NCBI GenBank assembly: GCA_944323275.1
Contig: CALUSA010000003.1
Location: 1 to 60,327 of the forward strand
Direction of reading: 5' to 3'
Source: Candidatus Gastranaerophilales bacterium
Lineage (GTDB): Bacteria > Cyanobacteriota > Vampirovibrionia > Gastranaerophilales > Gastranaerophilaceae
DNA: 60,327 nucleotides
The number at the start of each line of letters is the position of its first letter. The stretch's first letter is position 1. Below are positions 33,881 through 42,788 of the stretch, piece after piece. Below the pieces are notes generated by a model. The model had not been told where the DNA came from. It searched no databases and saw nothing but the letters and a program-made list of their open reading frames with translations. The translations under genes and the position numbers were made by a program.

Positions 33881-35179
33881 ATGGGTGAACAGGTACAATT
33901 CAAAAAAGTTGAATTACCAAAATTAGATACAAAGCCGACATTTACAATTCCGACTTTTACCTCGAAAGCTCCTGAAATTAAACTTGACGGAGGCAGTAAT
34001 TGGGGCGTCGGCGATGAAGTTTCATTCTCCGGCGGCGGTTCCGTAGATGAATTATCTGATGCACAAAATGCTACAGATAGTGATGATATAGCTGTTGTCA
34101 GACAAGGACTTACTGACTCACAGAACGTAGAACAAAGTCCTGAAAATACAGGTGTTGTTATTAATGCCGGAACCATGGTTGACAATGGCGAAGGCAGAGT
34201 CGCAACAGATCAAGCAGGCGTTGTTGAGGCAGAAGGCGAGCTCCAAGAAGCCGAAGGCACAGAAGAAGTTGCTGAAGCTGATGAAACTAAATGCCAGGAG
34301 AAAGTAAGCTCTCAGCAGCAAGTTGTAAATCAAAAAACAGAAGCCGTAGAAAGTGCAAAACAGGCAGAAGGTATTGCCAAATGTAATTTTGAAAGTGCAG
34401 AGGCAACATATACAAGAGCAACAAATGCCAGGGAAATAGCAGAAAATAATTATAATAACGCAGCACCAGAACAAAAAGCGGCAGCTCTTGCGGCTTTAAA
34501 TGTCGCTAAACAGGCGGAACAAGTAGCTAAAGAAAAAAAGGAACTTGCCGAAGCCCAATTGCAAGAAGCAACTAAACAAAGAGAACTTGCCGAAGCTGAA
34601 AAAGAAAAAGCTGAAGCTGAATTAAAAAATGATAAAGAAGCATTAGAAAATGCAGAAAAAAAGGTGGCAGAAGCTCAGAAGGCTGTTCAAGATGCGCAGA
34701 ATACAGTAGATCAAAAACAGGAAATTTTGAATAAAAGCCAGGCTGATCTTGAAAAATATAAAACTGATTATGAAAAAGTAAAAGACGATGTTAAAAACCA
34801 ATCGGCAGCATTAAGCACAGAACTTGAACAGGTACTTGAAGAACTTGAAAAAGGTGAAAAATCTGACGGTAAAAAAGATAATAACAACAACTGGTTTACA
34901 AAAGGACAAAATGCAATGAACTTCTTTAATCAGGGTATGAACGGTTTTCAATCTTTAGCCGGTGCAGCAGCTTCAAATACTGCTGATGAAGAAGAAGGCA
35001 CTTCCAAACGTTCTTTAACCGCACAGGAAAAAGCAAACATATATGCGTTTACCGCTAATCTTGAACGTTCTTTAAATAACGGTTTCGGTCAAATTGACCA
35101 CACAGGACGAATGATTTCTGATTTAAACAATAATAGTACGGTATCAAATCCGTTTATGAAAAAGAAAACAGAAGCATAA
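33881..35179 (+). CDS. Long coiled-coil protein
   Basis: A 432-residue protein without signal peptide. The N-terminal 60 residues are Gly/Ser-rich and contain VSFSGGGS. Residues about 130-320 are an Ala/Glu/Lys/Gln-rich coiled coil, with heptads such as AEAQLQEATKQRELAEAEKE, similar in style to TolA or S-layer-like stalks. The C-terminal 110 residues are Asn/Gly-rich. GAGAGT precedes the ATG. Likely structural; function unknown. Confidence 0.7.
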   Translation: MGEQVQFKKVELPKLDTKPTFTIPTFTSKAPEIKLDGGSNWGVGDEVSFSGGGSVDELSDAQNATDSDDIAVVRQGLTDSQNVEQSPENTGVVINAGTMVDNGEGRVATDQAGVVEAEGELQEAEGTEEVAEADETKCQEKVSSQQQVVNQKTEAVESAKQAEGIAKCNFESAEATYTRATNAREIAENNYNNAAPEQKAAALAALNVAKQAEQVAKEKKELAEAQLQEATKQRELAEAEKEKAEAELKNDKEALENAEKKVAEAQKAVQDAQNTVDQKQEILNKSQADLEKYKTDYEKVKDDVKNQSAALSTELEQVLEELEKGEKSDGKKDNNNNWFTKGQNAMNFFNQGMNGFQSLAGAAASNTADEEEGTSKRSLTAQEKANIYAFTANLERSLNNGFGQIDHTGRMISDLNNNSTVSNPFMKKKTEA

Positions 35180-35195
35180 TAAAAAACAATATATT

Positions 35196-35226
35196 AAAAA
35201 ATGTCCGGTTCAAACCGGACATTTTT
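35196..35226 (+). terminator. Intrinsic terminator after the coiled-coil gene
   Basis: AAAATGTCCGGTT pairs with AACCGGACATTTT; T run follows. Probably bidirectional with the convergent glutaredoxin gene. Confidence 0.9.
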
Positions 35227-35234
35227 ATTAAAGT

Positions 35235-35510
35235 TTAATTCAGGTATTGATTGAGTCTGCCGGAATTTATCAGTTCTTTTAAATCTGAATATCCGCCTAT
35301 GTATTTTCCGTTAATGGTTATTTGTGGTACTGTTGCACGTCCTGAGGGAATTTCAAATAATTCTGCAAGTTTGCTGCGGATTTCTTCCTCATTGTGCGAA
35401 ATGTCATATTCCGTGTAATCAAGGTGATTATCTTTAAGCTTTTCTTTTGCCTTTTTGCAGAACGGGCATGTCGGTATTGTATAAATTTCTATATTGTTAT
35501 CTTTTATCAT
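35235..35510 (-). CDS. Glutaredoxin
   Basis: A 91-residue thioredoxin-fold thiol oxidoreductase of the GrxC type. The active site is CPFC (Cys15, Cys18). The cis-Pro block is RATVPQITINGKYIGG and the glutathione-binding end GGYSDLKEL. Start ATG at 35510. A single gene of a family that reduces disulfides and glutathione adducts in the cytoplasm. Confidence 0.93.
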   Translation of the reverse strand: MIKDNNIEIYTIPTCPFCKKAKEKLKDNHLDYTEYDISHNEEEIRSKLAELFEIPSGRATVPQITINGKYIGGYSDLKELINSGRLNQYLN

Positions 35511-35592
35511 AAAGAGATTATGAACTGTTTATTAGAAAATTTAATCAGACATAAGTGTAATATTCTTTGGGGAAGATTCTTGGTGTAAATTT

Positions 35593-36060
35593 TTACTCTC
35601 CGATAATGCGTGATAATATAGAATTAGCCGTATCAATAATAGTATTGCCTAAAAAAACAAACATTAAAAGTATTGCAAACCATTTTTGTATATCTTTTAC
35701 GAGTATAACTCTTTTTTTAGAACGCTGGTCGGAAAGTTCTTTGTATTCATCTTTGTTCGGGGCTTTGGGCAGTTCTTCTTCCAATTTTTCGATAACAGAA
35801 TTATATTTTATTTTTATTATTGTAGAGTATGCGTCCTGATTTGATATCCACATAATACAAGAGGCAACGCCGAAAATGTCAATACCGAGCAGTAAAAAGT
35901 ATTCGGTTGGTAAAAGCATTTTTGCAAATATCAGCATAAACAAAAATAATGCTGAAAATACCATAAAGAATCTGTTTATGGCAAAAGTACGGTTTATAAA
36001 ACTTTCTTTCATTTCGTTATATAGCCTGTACTGCTCAAGTATTAAATGCTTTTCGTCCAT
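35593..36060 (-). CDS. Membrane protein, RipA-like
   Basis: A 155-residue protein with three hydrophobic segments (FFMVFSALFLFMLIFAKML, FLLLGIDIFGVASCIMWI and a C-terminal IQKWFAILLMFVFLGNTII). The pattern LEQYRLYNEMKESFINR at the N-terminus, and the loop with EKLEEELPKAP, resemble the RipA octameric membrane protein family. The start is the ATG at 36060 with AAGGAG 6 bp upstream. The family assignment is tentative. Confidence 0.65.
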   Translation of the reverse strand: MDEKHLILEQYRLYNEMKESFINRTFAINRFFMVFSALFLFMLIFAKMLLPTEYFLLLGIDIFGVASCIMWISNQDAYSTIIKIKYNSVIEKLEEELPKAPNKDEYKELSDQRSKKRVILVKDIQKWFAILLMFVFLGNTIIDTANSILSRIIGE

Positions 36061-36228
36061 TTTATGCTCCTTGTGCTTTTTTATTACGATTATTGTATCA
36101 TTATAAAATTGCATAATTCAAACAATTTTTATTAATGATTGATAATTTATGTAACAAGACTTTTATAAAATAGCAAAAATTTTTGTTCAAGGGTTTTATA
36201 CTTATAAGTGTAAAAGGAGTGTGAAGAC

Positions 36229-36561
36229 ATGATTCAACCTTTAAATTATGCAAATAACAGTACATCTTTAAGACCGCAGTCTTTCGGACAGAATAATGCT
36301 GATGCTGCACCTGCACAGCGAAAAAGACCATCAACAGCCGCAAGATTAGCCGGCTATACTGCAACACAATTTGCTGCAGGCGCAATTGTAAGCGGTATTT
36401 TCGACGGGTTAACAAATTTATACAGAGCTGTTGCTAAGAACAAACCTTTTATGCCGTTTAAAGAAATTGCCGGTCGTGCAGGCTTTACAGGTACAGCTTT
36501 TGCTGTTATAGGTCTGGTGTTTACTGCTATTGCTGCAGCAATGCGACCAAAAGAAAAATAA
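36229..36561 (+). CDS. Small membrane protein with SFGQN motif
   Basis: A 110-residue protein with a disordered N-terminus including PQSFGQNN and two hydrophobic stretches (YTATQFAAGAIVSGIFDGL and GTAFAVIGLVFTAIAAAM). AAGGAG lies 9 bp before the ATG. It recalls the SFK/SFG motif of other small proteins in the window. Function unknown. Confidence 0.65.
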   Translation: MIQPLNYANNSTSLRPQSFGQNNADAAPAQRKRPSTAARLAGYTATQFAAGAIVSGIFDGLTNLYRAVAKNKPFMPFKEIAGRAGFTGTAFAVIGLVFTAIAAAMRPKEK

Positions 36562-36590
36562 ATTCCGGCGAAAATCCGGTGTGGACGAAA

Positions 36591-37550
36591 TTAACGGCAG
36601 ACATCTCCCTTTTTTATGCAAAATTTTATGTAGAGCGGTGTAAACAATTGTCCGAATTTGCCGAACAATTTTAATCCGTTTATTTTTGCAATTTTATTGT
36701 CACCTGTTAATACCCAGATAGTTTTGTTGTTTTTTTTCAGAATCATTCCTGATTTTTGGAAGTTTGTTTTGTTTTCAAAAAATTTAATACTTCCTACCTG
36801 TAAAAATGTATTTTTATGTGCAATATAAGCAGGCTGCCACGGGGTTAATGCTCTGACAAGACTATTTATTTCTTCTGCGGATTTATTAAAATTTATTAAA
36901 ATGTCTTTTTCGCAAATTTGAGGATAATAAGAGGCATCTTTTGCACTCTGGTTTATTGGTATTATCATTTCATTATTCATTGCGGTTAAAAGCTCGTTTA
37001 TACCTGACTTTGCAAGACAGCAGCATTTGTTTTTAAGCGTTCCGCCGGTGTCGCCGTTAAAGCCCTGCAAAATCGATATTTTTTTCTGCATAAGTATTGG
37101 ACCTGTGTCGAGATGTTCATCCATCAAATGAAAAGTGATTCCTGTTTCGGATTCTCCGTTCATGATGACTCTCATATACGGATTAGGTCCTCTATATTTG
37201 GGCAAAAGCGACGGATGACAATTTATGGTGCCGATTTTTGGCAGTTCAATAATAGGCTTTTTAAATTTTTCACTCCATGAGCCGACAAGGATGATGTCAG
37301 GGTTCAGTTTTAATATTTGGTTTCTGAAGGCTTTTGAATTAACGCTTCTTGCTTTAATTTCATGCAGGTTTAAACTTTTTATAAAAGAATAGTCTTTACC
37401 CGGAGCAAAAATATCTTTAAAAAAGAGTAAAAAAGGATGGAGTTTTACTCTTTCATGTCTAAAAACTCCGACAACCTTATTTTTTGACTCCAGAGCCCCT
37501 AAAATAAGGTTGGAAAACATTTTATCATAACCGACTACAACTATTCTCAT
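36591..37550 (-). CDS. Formyltransferase-family protein
   Basis: A 319-residue protein with the formyltransferase catalytic set Asn110, His112 and Asp148 in INCHPSLLPKYRGPNP and HLMDEHLDTGPI. The C-terminal domain, with INFNKSAEEINSLVRALTPW, resembles that of Fmt and ArnA. It differs from standard Fmt (GPNPYMRVIMNGE in place of GAAP...), so it may act on a sugar nucleotide or another amine, using formyl-tetrahydrofolate. It follows the zinc-ribbon gene by 6 bp on the same strand. Confidence 0.75.
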   Translation of the reverse strand: MRIVVVGYDKMFSNLILGALESKNKVVGVFRHERVKLHPFLLFFKDIFAPGKDYSFIKSLNLHEIKARSVNSKAFRNQILKLNPDIILVGSWSEKFKKPIIELPKIGTINCHPSLLPKYRGPNPYMRVIMNGESETGITFHLMDEHLDTGPILMQKKISILQGFNGDTGGTLKNKCCCLAKSGINELLTAMNNEMIIPINQSAKDASYYPQICEKDILINFNKSAEEINSLVRALTPWQPAYIAHKNTFLQVGSIKFFENKTNFQKSGMILKKNNKTIWVLTGDNKIAKINGLKLFGKFGQLFTPLYIKFCIKKGDVCR

Positions 37551-37556
37551 TAGTTA

Positions 37557-37901
37557 TTAAATTTCATTTTGTAATTTTTTTGTACAGGAAGAACAAAGCA
37601 TATTGGTTTTGCCTGCCAGCGGAACTATCTTTCCGCATTTTGCACATTTCATTGTGACTTTTTGTGCTATTTTAACAAATTTACCGGCTGCAAAAAGCGT
37701 TTCAAATTCGTCTATAGAAAGATTAAATTTTTCAAGAATCATATCTAAAGAAACAGTGTCTTCGGGGTACATCATTACAAAAGTATTGATTTCGCTTAAC
37801 ATTTTATTTTGTTCTTCAAAACACTTATCACAAACGTCAATTCTGTTAGAGGTTTGTAAAAATAGAGTACCGCATTTTTTACAATTAGCAACATTTGCCA
37901 T
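37557..37901 (-). CDS. Zinc-ribbon / helix-turn-helix protein, YvyF-like
   Basis: A 114-residue protein starting MANVANCKKCGTLFLQTSNR, with a CxxC pair, then CDKC, a helical middle part that can be a helix-turn-helix (SLDMILEKFNLSIDEFETLF), and a second ribbon CAKCGK...CSSC. The first half fits the YvyF family found near flagellar regulators in Firmicutes. No flagellar gene is nearby, so the role is open. Confidence 0.7.
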   Translation of the reverse strand: MANVANCKKCGTLFLQTSNRIDVCDKCFEEQNKMLSEINTFVMMYPEDTVSLDMILEKFNLSIDEFETLFAAGKFVKIAQKVTMKCAKCGKIVPLAGKTNMLCSSCTKKLQNEI

Positions 37902-38146
37902 GATATATATACCTTTGTTGGAAAACTTTTCGATAAAATATTATATGAATAATTGATAAAAAGCAACCTGCAAACAAAGTATAATGTAAAATATTGACAA
38001 AAAATCATTACAAATAGTATAAGTGTATTATATTGTAAAAAAAATGAAAAATTATGTACCTGTAATGTGAAATTTTATATACAATATTGTTACGAGTGTC
38101 AAATCAAACCATTTCCATGTAGACACTAGATTATAAGAGAGATAAT

Positions 38147-38773
38147 TTGGATAACAACTTTAACAGCTTTGATAACCTTGAAACGTCGATTAGAAAATCT
38201 TCTGTCATTCAAGAGAGGATTAATCTGGTTTCAACGCACATGTATAAACAGTTTTTGGAATACCAGCGTTCGACTATGAATGCTGCCGAAACTTTTGTTA
38301 AAATTACAGATAATATGCAGGCTACAGTTGAATATTTAAAACAATCTTTTTCTGCAAGAGGGGTCGCTACAGATAATATTTATTTTGAGTCGGATGAAAC
38401 AAAAACTGTTTTGATACTTCATATTCTCTGGCATACAATAAGTTTTACAAATCGTTGGAATAATCAGCCGCAGGCATTATACCGTGGTGTGGAAATGCCG
38501 ATGATATCAAACAGGATTATCGCTCTTAAAGGGAATTTTAACGAAATAACAAAGAATGTGAAAGAAGAAGAACAGCTGCAAGCGGTGCTTGAACAGGAGG
38601 TCGCTTCTTTATTTATACCTGCGGAAAGAGGTCAAAACTGTATTATAAAAATAAATCACCTCGGAAATAAAGAGTTTTATATAAACCACATGGACGCACC
38701 GAGAGAATTTTTGCTTAAGGTTATAGAAACAATCTGCGGCGGCGGTGTATATCATGAAGAATTAAGACAATAA
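38147..38773 (+). CDS. Hypothetical protein
   Basis: A 208-residue soluble protein of unknown family. It starts with TTG (GAGAGATAAT just upstream). The N-terminal 90 residues are helical; the middle has VLILHILWHTISFTNRWNNQ, and the end GGGVYHEELRQ. It precedes the TPR-glycosyltransferase gene by 10 bp and is likely cotranscribed. Confidence 0.6.
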   Translation: MDNNFNSFDNLETSIRKSSVIQERINLVSTHMYKQFLEYQRSTMNAAETFVKITDNMQATVEYLKQSFSARGVATDNIYFESDETKTVLILHILWHTISFTNRWNNQPQALYRGVEMPMISNRIIALKGNFNEITKNVKEEEQLQAVLEQEVASLFIPAERGQNCIIKINHLGNKEFYINHMDAPREFLLKVIETICGGGVYHEELRQ

Positions 38774-38783
38774 TTGAGGCTTT

Positions 38784-40262
38784 ATGGTAGCAGACATACA
38801 ACAGGCATTTGACCTGCAGGCAAAAGGGCAGTTTGACGAGGCGGCAAAAATTTATCTTGAATTTTTAAATGAAAATCCAAAACAGCCGGATGTGTCAAAT
38901 CTTCTCGGGCTTATTTATTTGCAAAAAGATAATTATATAGACGCTCAAAAATATTTTGAATATGCAGTGCAGGGGTTTGAATGCGCTGAGTACTGTCAGA
39001 ATTTGGGAATTGCTTTTTATAAGCAGGGATTATTTGATAATGCAATGCAATATTTTGAAAAAGCTATTGAATATGAAGCCGATAATGTTGATTTTATAAG
39101 AAATTTCGCAAAATTAGCTAAAACTGCGGGACAAATCGACTATGCAATAAAGTTTTATCAAAAATCACTCTCTCTTGTTTGCGAAGATTCAGTCGGGTGG
39201 AATAATATCGGGCTTTTGTATGAACAAAAACACGATTATAAGTCGGCAAAAGATGCATATATAAAGTCTTTAAAGGTTAAAAAAAATTACGAAGCCTTGC
39301 ATAATCTCGGGGTATTACAAAGAATTGAAAGAAATTTTGTCGAATCAGTAAGCACTCTTAAACAAGCTTTGAAGTTAAAACCCTTCGCCGATAAAACTCT
39401 TTTGGCACTTGGAATGTCTTATTTATCTCAAAAAGATTTTAAAAACGGTTATAAATATTATATGACCAAAAAACCTGAGGTTAGTGCATTATACAAAAAT
39501 CACTGGGACGGTACGGAACATAAGGACAAAACACTTCTTGTATATTATGATTCAGGATTCGGCGACCAGATAATGTTTTGCAGGTATTTAAATCTTGTAA
39601 AAAAACAGTTTAAACATGTAAAATTTTTGACCCATCTGTCTTTGTTTAATTTGTTTAAAAATAATTTCCCTGATATAGAGGTTGTTCTTGATAATAACGG
39701 AAATTATGATTACAGCGACAATATAATGTATCTTAATTATCATCTGGGTTTGGATTTTGATAATATACCTTATTCTAACGGGTATTTAAAAGCCGAGAAA
39801 TCTGCTGATGAACGATTCAATACAGGTAAGAAAAAAATAGGACTGTTCTGGCAGGGAAATTATGACGGTTATAAAAACAGAGCCATTGCATTAAAAGAGC
39901 TGGCACCTTTGTTTGATATAGAAAATGCGCAATTTTACGGTTTTGTTAAGGATGACAAATTAAATCAGATTAAAGAATTTCCGCAAATTATTGATATAGG
40001 CTCTGATGTAAAAGATTTTGCAGATACGGCTTCAAAGTTAATGAATTTGGATTTGTTTATTACAATTGATACGGCAGCAGCAAATCTTGCCGGCGCACTA
40101 GGTGTAAAAACATTTTTGCTTTTACCGTATGCAAGCGAATGGCGCTGGTTTAGCGATACACAAAAAACACCATGGTATGACAGTGTAACAATTTTTAAGC
40201 AAAAGCAGCACTGGGACTGGTCAATACCAGTGCAGGAAATACAAAAACAGTTGTTAATTTAG
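38784..40262 (+). CDS. TPR protein with glycosyltransferase family 9-like domain
   Basis: A 492-residue protein. Residues about 1-230 contain six TPR repeats (for example GLIYLQKDNYIDAQKYFEYA, AMQYFEKAIEYEADNVDFIR). The C-terminal half resembles ADP-heptose-type transferases: YYDSGFGDQIMFCRYL, IGLFWQGNYDGYKNR and FITIDTAAANLAGALGVKTF followed by LLLPYASEWRW. A role in surface glycan or protein glycosylation is likely; the acceptor is unknown. Confidence 0.82.
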   Translation: MVADIQQAFDLQAKGQFDEAAKIYLEFLNENPKQPDVSNLLGLIYLQKDNYIDAQKYFEYAVQGFECAEYCQNLGIAFYKQGLFDNAMQYFEKAIEYEADNVDFIRNFAKLAKTAGQIDYAIKFYQKSLSLVCEDSVGWNNIGLLYEQKHDYKSAKDAYIKSLKVKKNYEALHNLGVLQRIERNFVESVSTLKQALKLKPFADKTLLALGMSYLSQKDFKNGYKYYMTKKPEVSALYKNHWDGTEHKDKTLLVYYDSGFGDQIMFCRYLNLVKKQFKHVKFLTHLSLFNLFKNNFPDIEVVLDNNGNYDYSDNIMYLNYHLGLDFDNIPYSNGYLKAEKSADERFNTGKKKIGLFWQGNYDGYKNRAIALKELAPLFDIENAQFYGFVKDDKLNQIKEFPQIIDIGSDVKDFADTASKLMNLDLFITIDTAAANLAGALGVKTFLLLPYASEWRWFSDTQKTPWYDSVTIFKQKQHWDWSIPVQEIQKQLLI

Positions 40263-40269
40263 TATACAC

Positions 40270-40845
40270 TTATTGTTGATTCAAATTATTCTTATTTTCA
40301 AAAAAACCGGTAACTAAATTTGATATATTTTTTGCGTCTGTTTCTATATCTTCAAATTTTTGTTGCTGTTTAATATATTCTTCAGAATTTTTTATTGCAT
40401 CAATTTCTTCATCAGAAATAATTCCATCTTTATTTGTGTCCATATCTCTAAGTTTGTCTGTTAATTCTTCTTGTGAAATACCGCCTGCAACACCCAGGGT
40501 TAATATCATTGCATCATCGAGAGTTCCGTCTTCATTTTTGAAAATGCCTGCCACGGAATTTGTCTCAAGTTGATTTTCTATTTCCTCCGGTGTAATGATT
40601 CCGTCATCGTTTGTATCAAGATTAAAAGTAGATTTAATTATAGGAGATTGTTTTGTGAGTTCATCTATAGTTTTTTCTACAGTAGAAGTCGCTTGTTCTG
40701 TGATTTCCACAAGACCATCTTCATCTTTCTCTTGTGCAAACTCTAATGTTGAATCTTCTTGATTTTGATAATTACCTGTAAAAACCTTAAAAACTTCAGA
40801 AGTTATTCTGCTTATTATTGTAGATTGCTGTATTTTAGACAACAT
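40270..40845 (-). CDS. EF-hand domain protein
   Basis: A 191-residue protein with two canonical calcium-binding loops, DTNDDGIITPEEI (about residues 77-89) and DTNKDGIISDEEI (about 136-148). The flanking regions are Gln/Thr/Glu-rich and there is no clear signal peptide. GGAGG lies before the ATG. Calcium binding is predicted from the loops; partner unknown. Confidence 0.8.
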   Translation of the reverse strand: MLSKIQQSTIISRITSEVFKVFTGNYQNQEDSTLEFAQEKDEDGLVEITEQATSTVEKTIDELTKQSPIIKSTFNLDTNDDGIITPEEIENQLETNSVAGIFKNEDGTLDDAMILTLGVAGGISQEELTDKLRDMDTNKDGIISDEEIDAIKNSEEYIKQQQKFEDIETDAKNISNLVTGFFENKNNLNQQ

Positions 40846-41016
40846 AGATCTGCCTCCATAGTTAATGTAACCTTAGTTACTATATCGACAATTTATGACA
40901 GTATCTTTAGATTCGTAATAATTATTGTTACATATCTTATTATTAAAATTATGTTTAATAAAAAAGTATTATTGACCACTTGACACTTTAACATGTCCTT
41001 AATATTATAATCCTAT

Positions 41017-41088
41017 GCCGAAGTGGCTCAATGGTAGAGCAACGGTTTTGTAAACCGTAGGTTGTAGGTTCGATTCCTATCTTCGGCA
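41017..41088 (+). tRNA. tRNA-Thr (TGT)
   Basis: Complete cloverleaf of 72 nt: acceptor GCCGAAG/CTTCGGC, D-arm GCTC...GAGC, anticodon stem ACGGT/ACCGT with loop TTTGTAA (anticodon TGT at 41049-41051) and T-loop TTCGATT. No CCA encoded. Confidence 0.96.
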
Positions 41089-41162
41089 TTTCTTTTGAAA
41101 ATTAAATAGATATTGACGGGCAAATGACCTTTTGCGGCAAAGCATAGCTTTATGTATTGTAA

Positions 41163-41236
41163 GCCTTTGTGGCAGGGAACCCGCAAGCCAATTGAGTATT
41201 GGCGAAGCGGGGGAAGGTAGCAGCACTCCCTTGGTA
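41163..41236 (+). pseudogene. Broken tRNA-Thr copy interrupted by a hairpin
   Basis: The first 11 bp (GCCTTTGTGGC) equal the start of the intact tRNA-Thr(GGT) at 41253, and AGGTAGC-A-GCACTCCCTTGGTA equals its D-arm and anticodon region. Between them about 40 bp are inserted, with nested stems CCCGC/GCGGG (41180-41211) and GCCAAT/ATTGGC (41187-41203). The 3' half is missing, so it cannot form a tRNA. Confidence 0.6.
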
Positions 41237-41252
41237 CATTGCTAATATTGAT

Positions 41253-41324
41253 GCCTTTGTGGCGCAGAGGTAGCGCACTCCCTTGGTAAGGGAGAGGCCA
41301 CGGGTTCAAATCCCGTCAAAGGCA
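41253..41324 (+). tRNA. tRNA-Thr (GGT)
   Basis: 72 nt: acceptor GCCTTTG/CAAAGGC, D-arm GCGC...GCGC, anticodon stem CTCCC/GGGAG with loop TTGGTAA (anticodon GGT), T-arm ACGGG-TTCAAAT-CCCGT. No CCA encoded. Confidence 0.96.
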
Positions 41325-41327
41325 AAT

Positions 41328-41413
<86 letters not shown>

Positions 41414-41416
41414 TTT

Positions 41417-41443
41417 AAAAGACTCCGAGAGGGGTCTTTTTTT
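41417..41443 (+). terminator. Terminator after the tRNA cluster
   Basis: AAAAGACTCC-GAGA-GGGGTCTTTTTTT hairpin with T run. Confidence 0.85.
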
Positions 41444-41444
41444 G

Positions 41445-41563
41445 TTGGGTGGATTCGATTAATCTCTATACGGCTCGGAGATACCTTGGGGTATCTCACT
41501 TCGCCTGACTCTATTCAAAACGTGACATTTAGTCACCTTTTGAACAGAGTTCTTCCTGCCCAA
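41445..41563. repeat. Palindrome-rich element behind tRNA-Tyr
   Basis: Ends TTGGG and CCCAA are inverted. Inside are GAGATACC/GGTATCTC (41478-41497) and a long imperfect palindrome from ACTCT (41508) to AGAGT (41550), with arms ACTCT-a-TTCAAAA-c-GTGAC. No open frame. Possibly a small non-coding mobile or REP-like element. Confidence 0.45.
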
Positions 41564-41568
41564 ATAAT

Positions 41569-41599
41569 AAAAAAGAGAGGTTTTTACCTCTCTTTTTTT
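41569..41599. terminator. Bidirectional terminator
   Basis: AAAAAAGAGAGG and CCTCTCTTTTTTT around TTTTTA; it follows the minus-strand Arc-type gene ending at 41625. Confidence 0.85.
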
Positions 41600-41624
41600 A
41601 ATAAACTATTGCAAACAACAAAAA

Positions 41625-41783
41625 TTATTTTTCTAAATTTTTTAATGCATACTCACAACACTGTATAACCAAATTGTTCAAGGACACTTCTTTATTTTGT
41701 GCAACTGTCTGTAGTTGTTGCAACAAATCCATTGGTATTCTAAAGGTTTTGTTTACCATTTCATTTTTTTTAATTTTAAACAT
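41625..41783 (-). CDS. Arc-type ribbon-helix-helix protein
   Basis: A 52-residue protein reading MFKIKKNEMVNKTFRIPMDL, then LQQLQTVAQNKEVSLNNLVI and a C-terminal ALKNLEK. The strand KTFRIP and two helices with the NLV turn are the classic Arc/MetJ-like DNA-binding fold. Such proteins are usually small repressors or antitoxins; no toxin partner is seen next to it, though mobile-like DNA flanks it. Confidence 0.75.
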   Translation of the reverse strand: MFKIKKNEMVNKTFRIPMDLLQQLQTVAQNKEVSLNNLVIQCCEYALKNLEK

Positions 41784-41929
41784 CTGATTATTCCTATTAA
41801 TTATTTTATTTATAATTATTGGAGATTAATACACCCAGTATTTACACTTTGTTTTTTGGTGCAATTTGCACTGGATTATGGTATTGTTTCTATATAAAAA
41901 TTTTAAGCAGTCACAACAGGAGAGTTATA

Positions 41930-42760
41930 ATGTTTGAAAATTTACTTTCGTTTAAAAATGAATATGCAAATAATAAAAAGTATAAAGTTGTAAAGATAAT
42001 GGGGGTAAAATTTAAACATACACTTCAATACTTTGCGCCCAATATTTACGGAGATAAACTTGCAGATATAGAAAATATTTATGGAAGTGAATTTGTAAAA
42101 ATATATAACGAAATTAAACCTTATACAATGATTACAAGAGATGCTGCTTATGCAAATTATAAAATAATCAATTATCTTGAAGCCAATAATATACAGGGTG
42201 ATATTGTTGAATGCGGTGTTTGGAAAGGCGGTTCCTGCATGTTGATGATGAAAACGCTGATGAAACGTGGCAATACTTCAAGAAAATTTTATCTTTATGA
42301 CACTTTTGACGGTATGAGTGAACCTACAGATAAAGACAATTCTTTAAAATACGGCAAATCTGCCATAACTATAATGCAGGAAATGTCAGAAAGCGGTAAT
42401 TATAGTTCCGGAGAAACAAACTGGTGCCAGTCCGGTATTGATGAAGTTAAAGCGAATATAGAAAAAACAAACTATCCGTTAGAAAATATTGTTTTTACAA
42501 AAGGTAAAGTAGAAGATACTTTACCGGTTGCTTCAAAACATCAAATTGCTTTTTTGCGTCTTGATACAGACTGGTATGAGTCTACAAAGATAGAATTAGA
42601 ATGTCTTTATCCTGATCTTGTTAGTGGCGGTGTTTTGTTACTCGATGATTATTACTGGTGGTCAGGTTCCAGACAGGCAACAGATGAATATTTTCAAAAA
42701 ATTAATAAAAGCCCGTTGCTGATAAAAGTTGACTCTAATGCGATATCTGTTAAATCGTAA
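41930..42760 (+). CDS. TylF/MycF-type O-methyltransferase
   Basis: A 276-residue SAM-dependent methyltransferase of the macrocin O-methyltransferase family. Blocks include GDIVECGVWKGGSCMLMM, FYLYDTFDGMSEPTDKD, IAFLRLDTDWYESTKIELE and GGVLLLDDYYWWSGSRQATD, with the metal-binding Asp residues. The start is the ATG at 41930 with CAGGAGAG upstream. It may methylate a surface sugar. Single gene. Confidence 0.9.
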   Translation: MFENLLSFKNEYANNKKYKVVKIMGVKFKHTLQYFAPNIYGDKLADIENIYGSEFVKIYNEIKPYTMITRDAAYANYKIINYLEANNIQGDIVECGVWKGGSCMLMMKTLMKRGNTSRKFYLYDTFDGMSEPTDKDNSLKYGKSAITIMQEMSESGNYSSGETNWCQSGIDEVKANIEKTNYPLENIVFTKGKVEDTLPVASKHQIAFLRLDTDWYESTKIELECLYPDLVSGGVLLLDDYYWWSGSRQATDEYFQKINKSPLLIKVDSNAISVKS

Positions 42761-42788
42761 ATATACCGGCATTTAGTAGTTTTATAAA

